From: Corynebacterium sp. 122RC1
GTDB lineage: Bacteria > Actinomycetota > Actinomycetes > Mycobacteriales > Mycobacteriaceae
NCBI RefSeq assembly: GCF_024580955.1
Contig: NZ_JANIKD010000001.1
Coordinates: forward strand, 1 to 64,000
Reading direction: 5' to 3'
DNA: 64,000 nucleotides
Made by a program: the position numbers and the translations under genes
In this document: one piece after another, positions 25,911-34,082 of the stretch
Layout: each line of letters starts with the position of its first letter
How positions within the stretch are numbered: the first letter of the stretch is position 1
Notes under the pieces: model-generated
Databases searched by the model: none
The model's input: the letters and a program-made list of their open reading frames with translations, nothing else
What the model was told of the DNA's origin: nothing

Positions 25911-25957
25911 AACGCCAAGTACAAATTCCACTCGGGATCTCAGTACTTGGCGTTTTG
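25911..25957 (+). terminator. Terminator overlapping the end of the uracil permease gene
   Basis: AACGCCAAGTAC (25911-25922) and GTACTTGGCGTT (25943-25954) form a perfect 12-bp stem with a 20-base loop followed by TTTT in the + direction. The right arm also encodes the last four residues (NAKY) of the convergent permease gene. Confidence 0.85.
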
Positions 25958-27238
25958 TCCTTCACCGATGGTTTCGTAGGCCCACTTGAGCAGCGGGTAC
26001 AGCACGATAATGCCGATGGAGCCCCAGGCGATTCCCTCCAGCTCCACGCCGAACACGCTGAGCGTGAGGTTACCAATGCCCGCCACCAGCGCCACCGCGG
26101 CAGTGGTGAGGTTCACCGGGTTGTTGAAGTTCACCTTGTTGTCCTGCCAGATGCGCACACCGAGCATACCGATCAGGCCATAGAGCACCACTGCCGCGCC
26201 GCCGAGTACGCCAGACGGAATGGTGAAAATCAGCGCACCAAACTTTGGCACGAACGCCAAGCCAATTGCGGTGAAAGCCGCTACCCAGTACGCCGCAGTG
26301 GAGTACACGCGGGTCGCGGCCATCACGCCGATGTTTTCCGCGTAGGTAGTGGTACCGGAGCCGCCGAAGCCACCAGCTAGGGTGGTTGCTAGGCCGTCGG
26401 CAATGAGGGCGTCGCCCGCGAGGTCGTCGAGGTTTCGTCCGGTCATCTCACTCACTGCCTTCACATGGCCCACGTTTTCCGCAATGAGCACGATCACCAC
26501 AGGAAGCGTCACCAGCACCGCAGACACTGTGAATTGCGGAGAATGGAACTGCGGCAGCCCCACCCAGGGAGCCTGCGCGATGGCCTCCGCGGCACCTTCA
26601 CTGAGATTGTTGGTGAGCGCCGCAAACACCCAACCGATCACCACGCCGATCAGGATGCCCAGGCGCGCGAGCATTCCCCGCCCAGCCACGGTAATACCCA
26701 GGATCGCGAGCATGGTGATGGTTGCCACCAAGGGTTGCGCGGCATAGTTTTGCGTTGCCGACGGCGCCAGGTTCAAACCAATCAAGGCCACAATCGCGCC
26801 TGTCACCGCAGGTGGCATCACGGCATCAATAACCTTGCGCCCCATGGCTTTCACGATGAAACCCACAGCGATCAGCGCGAGGCCCGCCGCGAGCACACCG
26901 CCGAGCTGCGCCCCAATGCCCTGGGATTGGCTGGCCATCAGCGGCGCAATGAATCCAAAAGAGCTTCCCAGGTAGGAGGGCAGTCGGTTCTTGGTGATGA
27001 GGAGGAAGATGATGGTTCCCACACCAGAAAACAGCAAGGTGGTGTTCACGGGGAACCCGGTGATGGTGGGTACCAGCAGGGTTGCGCCGAACATGGCAAT
27101 CACGTGTTGCATGCCGATGCCGATGGTTCGTGGCCAACTGAGGCGCTCTTCAGGGGCAACTACTGCGCCTGGTTTGACTGTGTGGCCGTCACCGTGGAGT
27201 TTCCATCCGATGAGGGACCCAGAAGAAGATTTGTTCAC
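25940..27238 (-). CDS. uraA: Uracil/xanthine permease (NCS2 family)
   Basis: Inner-membrane nucleobase:cation symporter, most likely for uracil. The 432 residues contain 12-14 hydrophobic segments. Family blocks include MFGATLLVPTITGFPVNTTLLFSG near the N-terminus and the AENVGHVKAVSEMTG and GGFGGSGTTTYAENIG stretches (about 255-310) that line the substrate site in UraA. The start is GTG 27238. A GATAAT -10 lies 8 bases before it, so the mRNA may be leaderless. An 11-bp inverted repeat covers this promoter. Confidence 0.92.
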   Translation of the reverse strand: MNKSSSGSLIGWKLHGDGHTVKPGAVVAPEERLSWPRTIGIGMQHVIAMFGATLLVPTITGFPVNTTLLFSGVGTIIFLLITKNRLPSYLGSSFGFIAPLMASQSQGIGAQLGGVLAAGLALIAVGFIVKAMGRKVIDAVMPPAVTGAIVALIGLNLAPSATQNYAAQPLVATITMLAILGITVAGRGMLARLGILIGVVIGWVFAALTNNLSEGAAEAIAQAPWVGLPQFHSPQFTVSAVLVTLPVVIVLIAENVGHVKAVSEMTGRNLDDLAGDALIADGLATTLAGGFGGSGTTTYAENIGVMAATRVYSTAAYWVAAFTAIGLAFVPKFGALIFTIPSGVLGGAAVVLYGLIGMLGVRIWQDNKVNFNNPVNLTTAAVALVAGIGNLTLSVFGVELEGIAWGSIGIIVLYPLLKWAYETIGEGQNAKY

Positions 27239-27249
27239 GAAACGCCATT

Positions 27250-27292
27250 ATCCCACCAACTCACCATGAGCAACAAAGCATGTTGGTGGGAT
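27250..27292. promoter_or_regulatory. Perfect inverted repeat over the uraA promoter
   Basis: ATCCCACCAAC (27250-27260) and GTTGGTGGGAT (27282-27292) are exact inverse complements 21 bases apart. One arm adjoins and partly overlaps the GATAAT -10 of uraA (minus strand). The other lies upstream of a possible TTGTTG -35. It could be an operator, or a terminator for the acetyltransferase gene upstream, though no U-tract follows. Confidence 0.6.
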
Positions 27293-27316
27293 CGGCTACC
27301 CGAAGGCGCTCACCCT

Positions 27317-27703
27317 TTAGCCCAATACCCGCTGTAGCACCTGCATGTGAGCAGAGGTCGGCTTGCGCACCTCGCCCCCACTGCGTTCATATTCGGCCCC
27401 ATGCTTGTCCAGGTAACCCTTCACCATGGGGCACACAGGCACCACGGCGAACCCTGTGGCGCGCACGTGCGCGAGGGCTTGCTCGATCAGCATGGTGCCT
27501 AGACCTCGGCCACCAAACTGCTCGTTGACCTCCGTGTGGTAGAAGATGAGTTCCTGTTCATGCGGCACCACCGTGGTGCGCCCAACGGTGGTGAACACTC
27601 CCGCGGGACCGTTCACGGAGATGGTGTATCCGGAGATCGCCGGGTCAAAGGCCACCACCACAGCCTCACCGGTGCGGTCCTCCATCAGCTCAATGCTTGG
27701 CAT
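27317..27703 (-). CDS. GNAT acetyltransferase, YjdJ type
   Basis: Short GCN5-related N-acetyltransferase of 128 residues. The acetyl-CoA loop reads EQFGGRGLGTMLIEQAL (about 64-80); the FYHTEV strand before it and AVVPVCPMVKGYLDKH after it are typical of the small YjdJ-like branch. I start at ATG 27703 after AAGGAGG; the longer frame overlaps the upstream gene. It starts 28 bases after the beta-helix gene and is probably cotranscribed. Substrate unknown. Confidence 0.85.
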   Translation of the reverse strand: MPSIELMEDRTGEAVVVAFDPAISGYTISVNGPAGVFTTVGRTTVVPHEQELIFYHTEVNEQFGGRGLGTMLIEQALAHVRATGFAVVPVCPMVKGYLDKHGAEYERSGGEVRKPTSAHMQVLQRVLG

Positions 27704-27731
27704 GTTTCCTCCTTCAAAAATCTCTACATCT

Positions 27732-29060
27732 CTACTCTTCAACCAGCACATGGTCGCGCCCACTCAACGTGTGGGTGGAAATCGCCGCAAGGTCCTGCTC
27801 GCTCACTGTGTCGGCTGCGGTGTGCAGAGCGTCGGCGTCGTTGCCCGTGGTGCGCACGCCGCCGTCGACCCGCAGCTTTGACACCGGACCGAAGGACTCG
27901 AAAGCCCAGACGCCGTCGCCGCCCGTAGAAACTTGACCGCCAATCTCAAGGCGCTGCACACTCCCGCCAGGCTTGACAGACACGCCGATGGCTCGAAGTT
28001 CTGTCTGCACACCCTTCACCAAGGACATACCGGTGCCGCCGGCTGTGGTGACGTCGCGCGCCACCGTAATGGACTCCACTGGCTGGGAGATTTGGATGCC
28101 GATGCTGCCGGCACCGGTGGTGGCGATGGACTGGAAGGAGGCGCTGCGTAGGTGGCCGTCGTAGACGTTGAAGCCGCGCGCACCAACGCCCGTGGTCACA
28201 ATTGGAGCCTTGACTTCCAGGGTGTCGAGCTCGCCGAACTGCACGAACCCGATCCCCGAGGGGCCATGCGAGCTTACTTCAGCCTCTGCCTCGGCAACCC
28301 AGGTCTGAACCTCGCCCCAGTTATCCAGAACCATGTCATTGGCGCCAAAAGTGGTCACGGGACCAAGGTTGCGCACGGTGCCTACCTTGGCGCCCGTGAT
28401 CACAAACACGCCGCCGGAGATGAGGTCGGGCGTCGATGGGGTGATGCCGCCGTCGATGGCCACTTCTGCCGTGGTGAGCTCCTCTGCCTTGATGTGCCCA
28501 CCGATGAACAACCCGCTTCCGCGAACCGGGGTTTGCTTGCTGCCCACGGAGATGTTGCGGAAAGTACCCTCCAGCCACACGGAAGGGTCCTCGGCGAGGT
28601 TCCACACCGTGAAGCCGCCCTGCTGGGCATCCACGCCGAATGCATGGGGACGAAGGACCCTACCACGGACGTCGGCACGCTCTACCTGAACCGTGTCTAC
28701 CTCAAAGGAACCTGTTCGCACTTTTGCCCCCGTGCCCAGGAACACTTGGCCGCGGGTGCTCAGGTTTTTCAGGCTTATGGTGCCCAGGTCAGTTGCCTCT
28801 TGTGCGATGCCGAGTGCCACTTCGGTTTCTGCGGTTTCGATTCTGAGGTTTGCCACCGCGTTGTCGCCGCTGAGGAACACACCTTTAGCGCCGAAGCGCA
28901 ACGTAGCGCCCGGATCGGCGCCAACGAGGGCGACGCCTTCGGGCAACACCACCGAGGGCTGGCCGCTAATCAGCCCGTGGACCTCAATGCGGTCCCCGAT
29001 TTGTGCTTGCGCAATCGCGTTGTTGAGCTCTGCTGCATTGTGCACGCTGATGTTCGCCAT
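27732..29060 (-). CDS. Predicted right-handed beta-helix protein, cytosolic
   Basis: I do not recognise a characterised family. The 442 residues show a continuous pattern of short beta-strands with turns every 20-25 residues (for example IRFGAKG-like, LRIETAETEV, ISLKNLSTRGQVFL, VSTGGDGVWAF), the look of a parallel beta-helix as in pectate lyases or phage spikes. The first 60 residues (AELNNAIAQAQIGDRIEVHG) resemble the start of pectate lyase-like repeats. There is no signal peptide, membrane helix, sortase signal or obvious catalytic cluster. The start ATG follows AGAAAGAAG. It is cotranscribed with a small acetyltransferase and preceded by a RosR-like operator. Confidence 0.75.
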   Translation of the reverse strand: MANISVHNAAELNNAIAQAQIGDRIEVHGLISGQPSVVLPEGVALVGADPGATLRFGAKGVFLSGDNAVANLRIETAETEVALGIAQEATDLGTISLKNLSTRGQVFLGTGAKVRTGSFEVDTVQVERADVRGRVLRPHAFGVDAQQGGFTVWNLAEDPSVWLEGTFRNISVGSKQTPVRGSGLFIGGHIKAEELTTAEVAIDGGITPSTPDLISGGVFVITGAKVGTVRNLGPVTTFGANDMVLDNWGEVQTWVAEAEAEVSSHGPSGIGFVQFGELDTLEVKAPIVTTGVGARGFNVYDGHLRSASFQSIATTGAGSIGIQISQPVESITVARDVTTAGGTGMSLVKGVQTELRAIGVSVKPGGSVQRLEIGGQVSTGGDGVWAFESFGPVSKLRVDGGVRTTGNDADALHTAADTVSEQDLAAISTHTLSGRDHVLVEE

Positions 29061-29087
29061 GATGTATCACTTCTTTCTGAACCAATT

Positions 29088-29105
29088 TTGTTGATACATC
29101 AATTA
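29088..29105. promoter_or_regulatory. RosR-like operator before the beta-helix gene
   Basis: TTGTTGATACATCAATTA matches the recalled RosR motif (TTGTTGAYRYRTCAACWA) at 17 of 18 positions. A second copy of the core, in inverse orientation (TGATGTATCA), lies at 29060-29069, at the start codon. This is closer to the motif than the site before the monooxygenase gene. Confidence 0.7.
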
Positions 29106-29131
29106 AAAACCTTGCGCGCGGAAATCGCAAG
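29105..29131 (-). terminator. Terminator after hflX
   Basis: On the minus strand CTTGCG (29131-29126) pairs with CGCAAG (29116-29111) around a 9-base loop, followed by GTTTTT. It separates hflX from the beta-helix gene and abuts the RosR-like site. Confidence 0.75.
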
Positions 29132-29171
29132 CACTTCCTACGGGATTCCTCTTCCTTCCTCCACCTTCCCC

Positions 29172-30824
29172 TTAGTGAGAAACCTGGAACTCCCGCAACT
29201 CACCGGCAAGCTGCGCTGGAAGACGCACCACCATGTGCGTGCCCTCTTCCACGTATTCCTCTTCCAGCACCGTGGCCTGCTGGTGCAGGCGGGAAACCAC
29301 GTCGCCGCGAGTAAACGGCACCAGAAGCTCCACGTGCGCGTCCAGGGAGTTGAGGAACAGCTCCACGCGGGCCTCCAACTCCTTGATGCCCTCGCCGGTT
29401 TTGGCGGAGACAAACACCACGTCGTCGAGCACATGTCGCAGCTCGGCGAGCACCAACGGATCGGCTTGGTCGATCTTGTTGGCCACGATGATCTCCGGTG
29501 GCGCCTGTACTCCGGCCTCGCGCACAATCTCGGAGATCACTTGGTTTACGGCCTCGATCTGCTTCAGTGGGAACGGATCGGAGCCATCCACCACGTGCAG
29601 CACCAAATCAGCCTCAATCACTTCCTCCAGCGTGGAGCGGAAGGCCTCCACCAATTGGGTGGGCAGGTGCCGCACGAAGCCTACGGTGTCCGTGAACACC
29701 ACGCTGCGGCCGTCGGCAAGCTCTGCCTTCCTGGTGGTGGGATCCAGCGTTGCAAACAGCGCATCCTCTACCAGCACACCGGCGCCGGTCATGGCGTTAA
29801 TCAGCGAGGACTTGCCCGCGTTGGTGTAACCCGCGATCGCGATTTGCGGAATGGTGGATTCCCGGCGGCGCTGGCGCTTGATTTCGCGTGCCGTCTTCAT
29901 GCCGGAGATCTCTTTGCGCAGCTTGGCCATGTCGGCGCGCAAACGCCTGCGGTCGGCTTCGATCTTGGTCTCACCGGGACCGCGCAGGCCCACGCCACCA
30001 TTCGACCCGGCGCGGCCACCCGCCTGACGCGAGAGCGCACCACCCCAACCACGCACACGCGTAATCAGGTATTCCATTTGGGCGAGCGAGACCTGCGCCT
30101 TACCTTCCTTGGACTTTGCGTGTTGGGCGAAGATGTCCAAGATGAGCATCGTGCGGTCAATGACCTTCACATCCAGTGCCTTTTCCAGCGCAATCATCTG
30201 GCCGGGGCTGAGCTCACCGTCACAAACCACGGTGTCCACGCCTGTGTCCATCACGATGTCCTTGAGCTCGGCAACCTTGCCTGATCCGATGTAGGTGCCT
30301 GGGTCCGGCTTGTCGCGCTTCTGGTAGAGCACCTCCACCACTTCCGATCCGGCCGTCTCCGCCAGGGCTTGCAGCTCCTGCATGTTGGCCTCGATCTCAG
30401 CGGTGGTGCCATGGGTCCATACGCCGACCAGAATCACGCGCTCCAGGCGCAGCTTGCGGTATTCAACGTCGTAGCCGTCATCCTGGTCCGTGGCGCGGAT
30501 CTCACCGCCGCGGGTGAGCCTGCGCAGACTGGAACGCGCCTCCAGGTCCAGTTCACCAACGGTTGGCTGCTCTTCTGCCTCCAACAGCCCACTCAAATCT
30601 TTACCCTCTGCGGCTTTCGGAGGGATCGGGCGGTGGTCCCGGAAGGCTTCGGCGAGCAGGTCTTCGTGGGCGCCTGCCTGCTCCCGGAAATCTACGGCTC
30701 GCTCGGCTTTGTAGGCTTGCCGACGCTGCCCAAAGTCCTGCTCGGGTTGCGCATCCTTGGCGCCGAACGGCAGATCGGGGGAAGAATTACTTGTGTGTTC
30801 AGTATGTTTTGTGTGTTTAGTCAT
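29172..30824 (-). CDS. hflX: GTPase HflX
   Basis: Ribosome-associated GTPase that splits stalled or stressed ribosomes. I start at ATG 30824, giving 550 residues. The N-terminal domain contains LVGVWTHGTTAEIEANMQEL and VVCDGELSPGQMIALE; a coiled coil (RADMAKLRKEISGMK) precedes the G domain, with G1 GYTNAGKSSL, G2/G3 DTVGFVRHLP and G4 NKID. The first 100 residues are an acidic extension with the repeat TKHTKHTEHT at the very N-terminus. It lies upstream of the dapF-miaA cluster as in mycobacteria. Confidence 0.95.
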   Translation of the reverse strand: MTKHTKHTEHTSNSSPDLPFGAKDAQPEQDFGQRRQAYKAERAVDFREQAGAHEDLLAEAFRDHRPIPPKAAEGKDLSGLLEAEEQPTVGELDLEARSSLRRLTRGGEIRATDQDDGYDVEYRKLRLERVILVGVWTHGTTAEIEANMQELQALAETAGSEVVEVLYQKRDKPDPGTYIGSGKVAELKDIVMDTGVDTVVCDGELSPGQMIALEKALDVKVIDRTMLILDIFAQHAKSKEGKAQVSLAQMEYLITRVRGWGGALSRQAGGRAGSNGGVGLRGPGETKIEADRRRLRADMAKLRKEISGMKTAREIKRQRRRESTIPQIAIAGYTNAGKSSLINAMTGAGVLVEDALFATLDPTTRKAELADGRSVVFTDTVGFVRHLPTQLVEAFRSTLEEVIEADLVLHVVDGSDPFPLKQIEAVNQVISEIVREAGVQAPPEIIVANKIDQADPLVLAELRHVLDDVVFVSAKTGEGIKELEARVELFLNSLDAHVELLVPFTRGDVVSRLHQQATVLEEEYVEEGTHMVVRLPAQLAGELREFQVSH

Positions 30825-30943
30825 CGTTAGCAACCATTGTTGCACCAATTTGGCCTGCACACCACAAACACCGTGGCGATAATTGGGCAGGAAATGCCGC
30901 CGGAAATGTGCCAGGTTGGTGCGAAAGGATAGAATGTCAGCTT

Positions 30944-31723
30944 ATGAGCGCACAAAGCACACGCACCACTGATCTGTTGAGCATCGGTATGTCCTTTGAG
31001 AAATGGCAGGACGCCGTTGAAGCGGCGATCGCCTCCGGCACCCTGGCTGTGACCGGCGAGGTCCGCGGCGGGCAGCTCGTGCAGTTCGCCGACCCTTCGG
31101 GTGCCCAACTCAACATCTTGGCTGTGGAGCCTTTTGCCACCTTTGCGGGCTTTGAATCCGAAACCCAGACCTTTGCCCACATCAACATGGTGAATGATGT
31201 TCTGGCACTGTGCGAGTTGGTGGACTACAACGGCCAGCCGATCGCCACGGTTACCGCCAACCTGGCCCAGGGCCCTCTGTTGGTTGATGAACCCGAGCAG
31301 CGCTGGCAGCAGCTCGGCCTCACGGCGTTGGTGACCTCGGCCAAGGCTTACGAGAACGCCGAGAACTTCCATGAGAACTTTGGCCCGGACATCGTAATCG
31401 GTGAGGTCACCAGCCCCGGTGCGGAAATTGTTGCTTCCGGCGACGGCTCCGCCACCCCAGATGCGGAGATTCACTTCACCGCGCGCGTGCTGGAAGCTGA
31501 ATACCGCACCAACACGCTGACCGGCACCCGCTTCATCCACGCCACCGTGGACGCGGCCTTCCCATTTGACCTGTGCATTCCGGACTCCCCCGACCTGCCA
31601 CAGCGTGATCAGGTCCTCGCAGGTACCGCGGTGCTGGCTGGTACGGTGAGCGCACTGGCTGGAGGCGGCTGCGGCAGCGGATCGGGTGGCTGCGGGGGTT
31701 CGTGCGGTTGCGGCGGGCACTAA
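30944..31723 (+). CDS. Conserved hypothetical protein with Cys/Gly tail
   Basis: No family recognised. I start at ATG 30944 (MSAQSTRTTD), giving 259 residues. The body is acidic and soluble, with two similar segments: FADPSGAQLNILAVEPFATF near 45-65 and later beta-rich stretches. The last 25 residues switch to a Cys/Gly tail (GGGCGSGSGGCGG then SCGCGGH) holding five cysteines and a terminal histidine, which looks like a metal-binding or tethering tail. It is followed after 3 bases by a small membrane protein gene and is divergent from hflX. Confidence 0.7.
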   Translation: MSAQSTRTTDLLSIGMSFEKWQDAVEAAIASGTLAVTGEVRGGQLVQFADPSGAQLNILAVEPFATFAGFESETQTFAHINMVNDVLALCELVDYNGQPIATVTANLAQGPLLVDEPEQRWQQLGLTALVTSAKAYENAENFHENFGPDIVIGEVTSPGAEIVASGDGSATPDAEIHFTARVLEAEYRTNTLTGTRFIHATVDAAFPFDLCIPDSPDLPQRDQVLAGTAVLAGTVSALAGGGCGSGSGGCGGSCGCGGH

Positions 31724-31726
31724 ATC

Positions 31727-32260
31727 ATGCCCGAGTTTGAAGGCATCGGCGAACATAGGGGGGCCAGTTACTGGCCCCACCTCACTATTGCCGTCGGCTG
31801 TTTACTACTCATCATGTGGCTCAAGGTCACCGGAGTGCTGCTTTCGGTGTGCATCCTCGCACTGGTGTTCTTTATTTTGCGCTTCCGCCCAGACTCCAAC
31901 GAGGTCGCAACGTTGAAGTCCTCGGTGCGTCTTTCCCTGGAGGACATCGAGGACGTGGTGCGGGCCTTCCAAAAATTTGAGGTAGGCCAAGACGCCGAGT
32001 CCCTTGCGGACCGCACCCTCCACCGCCCGGCCCTGCTGGACCTGGACACGGATTCGGAGGAAATTGCCAAGTTCCACTTCCTGCTGGGCAACTCCAAACG
32101 CTTCAGCCGCCGAGTGGAGGGCAAGCTGCGCCAAAACCTTTCGGTGAGTCAGCTCGAGCGGCTGTTGACGGTCACGGACACCCGCGCCAGCGAGCTGCAG
32201 CAGGCCTGGTTGGAAGCCCGCAAGGCGGCGTATCGCCTGGGCCCCTCCAACAACTCCTAG
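31727..32260 (+). CDS. Small membrane protein with charged cytoplasmic domain
   Basis: Hypothetical protein of 177 residues. Residues 18-52 hold one long or two closely spaced membrane segments ([33 protein letters not shown]); the rest is a charged helical domain ([21 protein letters not shown] and onward). It starts 3 bases after the Cys-tail protein gene and is probably in the same operon. Its 3' end overlaps the end of dapF on the other strand by 4 bases. Function unknown. Confidence 0.75.
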   Translation: MPEFEGIGEHRGASYWPHLTIAVGCLLLIMWLKVTGVLLSVCILALVFFILRFRPDSNEVATLKSSVRLSLEDIEDVVRAFQKFEVGQDAESLADRTLHRPALLDLDTDSEEIAKFHFLLGNSKRFSRRVEGKLRQNLSVSQLERLLTVTDTRASELQQAWLEARKAAYRLGPSNNS

Positions 32261-33159
32261 AGCGCAGCGAGGTTGAGCACGCCGGTGGCCACAATCTTGC
32301 TTGGCCCCTTCAGCACCGACCCTTCATCTAGGATGCTCACCTGCACTGCGCCGCCGGGCACATGAACAGTGACTTCCCCGGTGCCCTGGCCGGCGTCGGC
32401 AAGCGCAGACCTGGCCGCGGCCACAGTTCCCGTGCCGCAGCTCCTGGTCTCCCCCACGCCGCGCTCGAAGACGCGCATGTGGATCTCGCCATTGCGCAGC
32501 TCAGTGGCAATTTCTACATTCACGCCTTCGGGGAAAAACTCCTTGTCGAAAACGGGAGCCACCAGGTCAAGGGCAGCGAGGTCCTGCACAGACAGCCCAG
32601 GGACCACGCAGGCGAGGTGGGGGTTGCCCATGTCCACCCCGAGGCCCGCGAAGGTATGCTCGCCGATCTTCGTGGTGGATACACCAGTGACTACCGCAGG
32701 TCCCATGTCCACGCTCACGGTTGCCTCTTGGGCTGTGCAGGCGTGGACCGTCACGGGCTTCGCCCCGGCGCGGGTGCCCACCGTGAATTGATCCTGATCC
32801 ACATGGCCCCGGGAACGCACCCAGTGCGCGAACACCCTGGTGCCGTTGCCGCACATCTGGGCGATCGAGCCGTCGGCGTTGTAGTAGTCCATGAAGTAGT
32901 CGGTGTCCGCGATGCCTTCAAGGTCTTCGCCGTGGAGCACGCCGCGTTCGCGCAGGGCTTTGGTGGTAGCTACGCGCAGGACGCCGTCGGCACCGATGCC
33001 CGCGCGGCGATCACAGAGGGTAGCTACGAGCTCGGGAGTGAGATTGAGCTCGGCGCGTGGGTCCTCAAGGATGATGAAGTCGTTTTGCGTGCCGTGGCCT
33101 TTGGCAAAAGGAATACTTGCTGGCCGGTGCTGTGCAGTCTGCTGCTCTTGGGTATTCAC
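32257..33159 (-). CDS. dapF: Diaminopimelate epimerase
   Basis: Converts LL- to meso-diaminopimelate for lysine and peptidoglycan. I start at GTG 33159 because it overlaps the miaA stop as GTGA, the same coupling as upstream; this gives 300 residues, about 20 more than usual at the N-terminus. The longer frame to 33462 is out-of-frame miaA sequence. Catalytic cysteines are in [10 protein letters not shown] (first half) and [13 protein letters not shown] (second half). [12 protein letters not shown] is the conserved N-terminal block. Other lysine genes (dapA, dapB) lie at 57-59.6 kb. Confidence 0.94.
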   Translation of the reverse strand: MNTQEQQTAQHRPASIPFAKGHGTQNDFIILEDPRAELNLTPELVATLCDRRAGIGADGVLRVATTKALRERGVLHGEDLEGIADTDYFMDYYNADGSIAQMCGNGTRVFAHWVRSRGHVDQDQFTVGTRAGAKPVTVHACTAQEATVSVDMGPAVVTGVSTTKIGEHTFAGLGVDMGNPHLACVVPGLSVQDLAALDLVAPVFDKEFFPEGVNVEIATELRNGEIHMRVFERGVGETRSCGTGTVAAARSALADAGQGTGEVTVHVPGGAVQVSILDEGSVLKGPSKIVATGVLNLAAL

Positions 33160-34082
33160 TCCACCAATGCTAGCGCCTGCGTCAAGGTGTCCTGCTCCGC
33201 GTCGAGCCAGTGGATTCTGGGATCGCGGCGGAACCAACTGCGCTGGCGGCGCACATATCGCCTGGTCCCGGTGATGGTGCGTTCCACCGCCTCCTCCCAG
33301 GTGAGTTCCCCTGCCATCGCCTGGAACACCTGGGCGTAACCGATGGCGCGCCCAGCCGTGGAATCCGGCTCCAAGCCCTGGGTTTGCAGATACTCCACCT
33401 CTTCTACCAGGCCTTGGGCAAACATTTGCTGGGTGCGCAGCTCGATGCGGGGGTTGAGCCACTCAGCGGTGGTGTGCAGGCCCAGGATGAGGGCGTTCCA
33501 GCGCGGTGGCGCATCCTTGGGGGGCTGGCTGGCCTGGAAGGGCTTCCCCGTGAGCTCGATGACCTCTAATGCGCGCACGGTGCGGCGCGGGTCTTGATCC
33601 TCGATGATTCGGGCTGCTTCAGGGTCTTTTTCCGCGAGCAATTGGTGCAGTGCCTCGATGCCAATTGAGTCCAGCAGCGCCTCAAAGTGCGCGCGCACCT
33701 CCGGATCGGTGGGTGGAAACGCCCAATTGTCCAGCAGCGACTGCGCGTACAGCATGGAGCCACCCACCAAGATGGGCACGTTACCGCGAGCCATAATCGC
33801 CTCCACATCCGCGATCGCATCCTGCTGGAAGCGCGCCACCGAGGCTGTGTCCGTGACCTCCCAAACGTCCAATTGGTGGTGCGGGATACCCTCGCGCTCT
33901 GCCACGCTCAGCTTGGCGGTGCCGATGTCCATGCCCTTGTAAAGCTGCATGGAATCCACGTTCACCACCTCCCCACCGAGCCTGTGGGCAAGGCGAATCC
34001 CCAGTGCCGATTTCCCGGAGGCCGTTGGCCCCACCACGGCAATCGGGCGAATCACGCGACTCACTTGATCTACGCGGTTCAC
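33156..34082 (-). CDS. miaA: tRNA dimethylallyltransferase
   Basis: Adds the dimethylallyl group to A37 of tRNAs reading UNN codons; MiaB (37.9-39.5 kb) then methylthiolates it. Start GTG 34082 overlaps the stop of the upstream gene (GTGA), giving 308 residues, the family length; the frame up to 34268 is not conserved. The P-loop [12 protein letters not shown] is at about 16-27, [16 protein letters not shown] follows, and [16 protein letters not shown] and [14 protein letters not shown] are conserved substrate-binding blocks. It is cotranscribed with the upstream conserved gene and dapF. Confidence 0.95.
   Translation of the reverse strand: MNRVDQVSRVIRPIAVVGPTASGKSALGIRLAHRLGGEVVNVDSMQLYKGMDIGTAKLSVAEREGIPHHQLDVWEVTDTASVARFQQDAIADVEAIMARGNVPILVGGSMLYAQSLLDNWAFPPTDPEVRAHFEALLDSIGIEALHQLLAEKDPEAARIIEDQDPRRTVRALEVIELTGKPFQASQPPKDAPPRWNALILGLHTTAEWLNPRIELRTQQMFAQGLVEEVEYLQTQGLEPDSTAGRAIGYAQVFQAMAGELTWEEAVERTITGTRRYVRRQRSWFRRDPRIHWLDAEQDTLTQALALVE

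Noticed and set aside
28152..30284. 710-codon open frame on the + strand
   Set aside because: It runs antisense through both the beta-helix gene and hflX, crosses their promoter and terminator, has no ribosome binding site and a protein composition rich in His and Gln without any domain. It is a GC-driven shadow.
33160..33462. Extended N-terminus of dapF
   Set aside because: The sequence is miaA read in another frame; the GTGA overlap at 33159 gives a better start.
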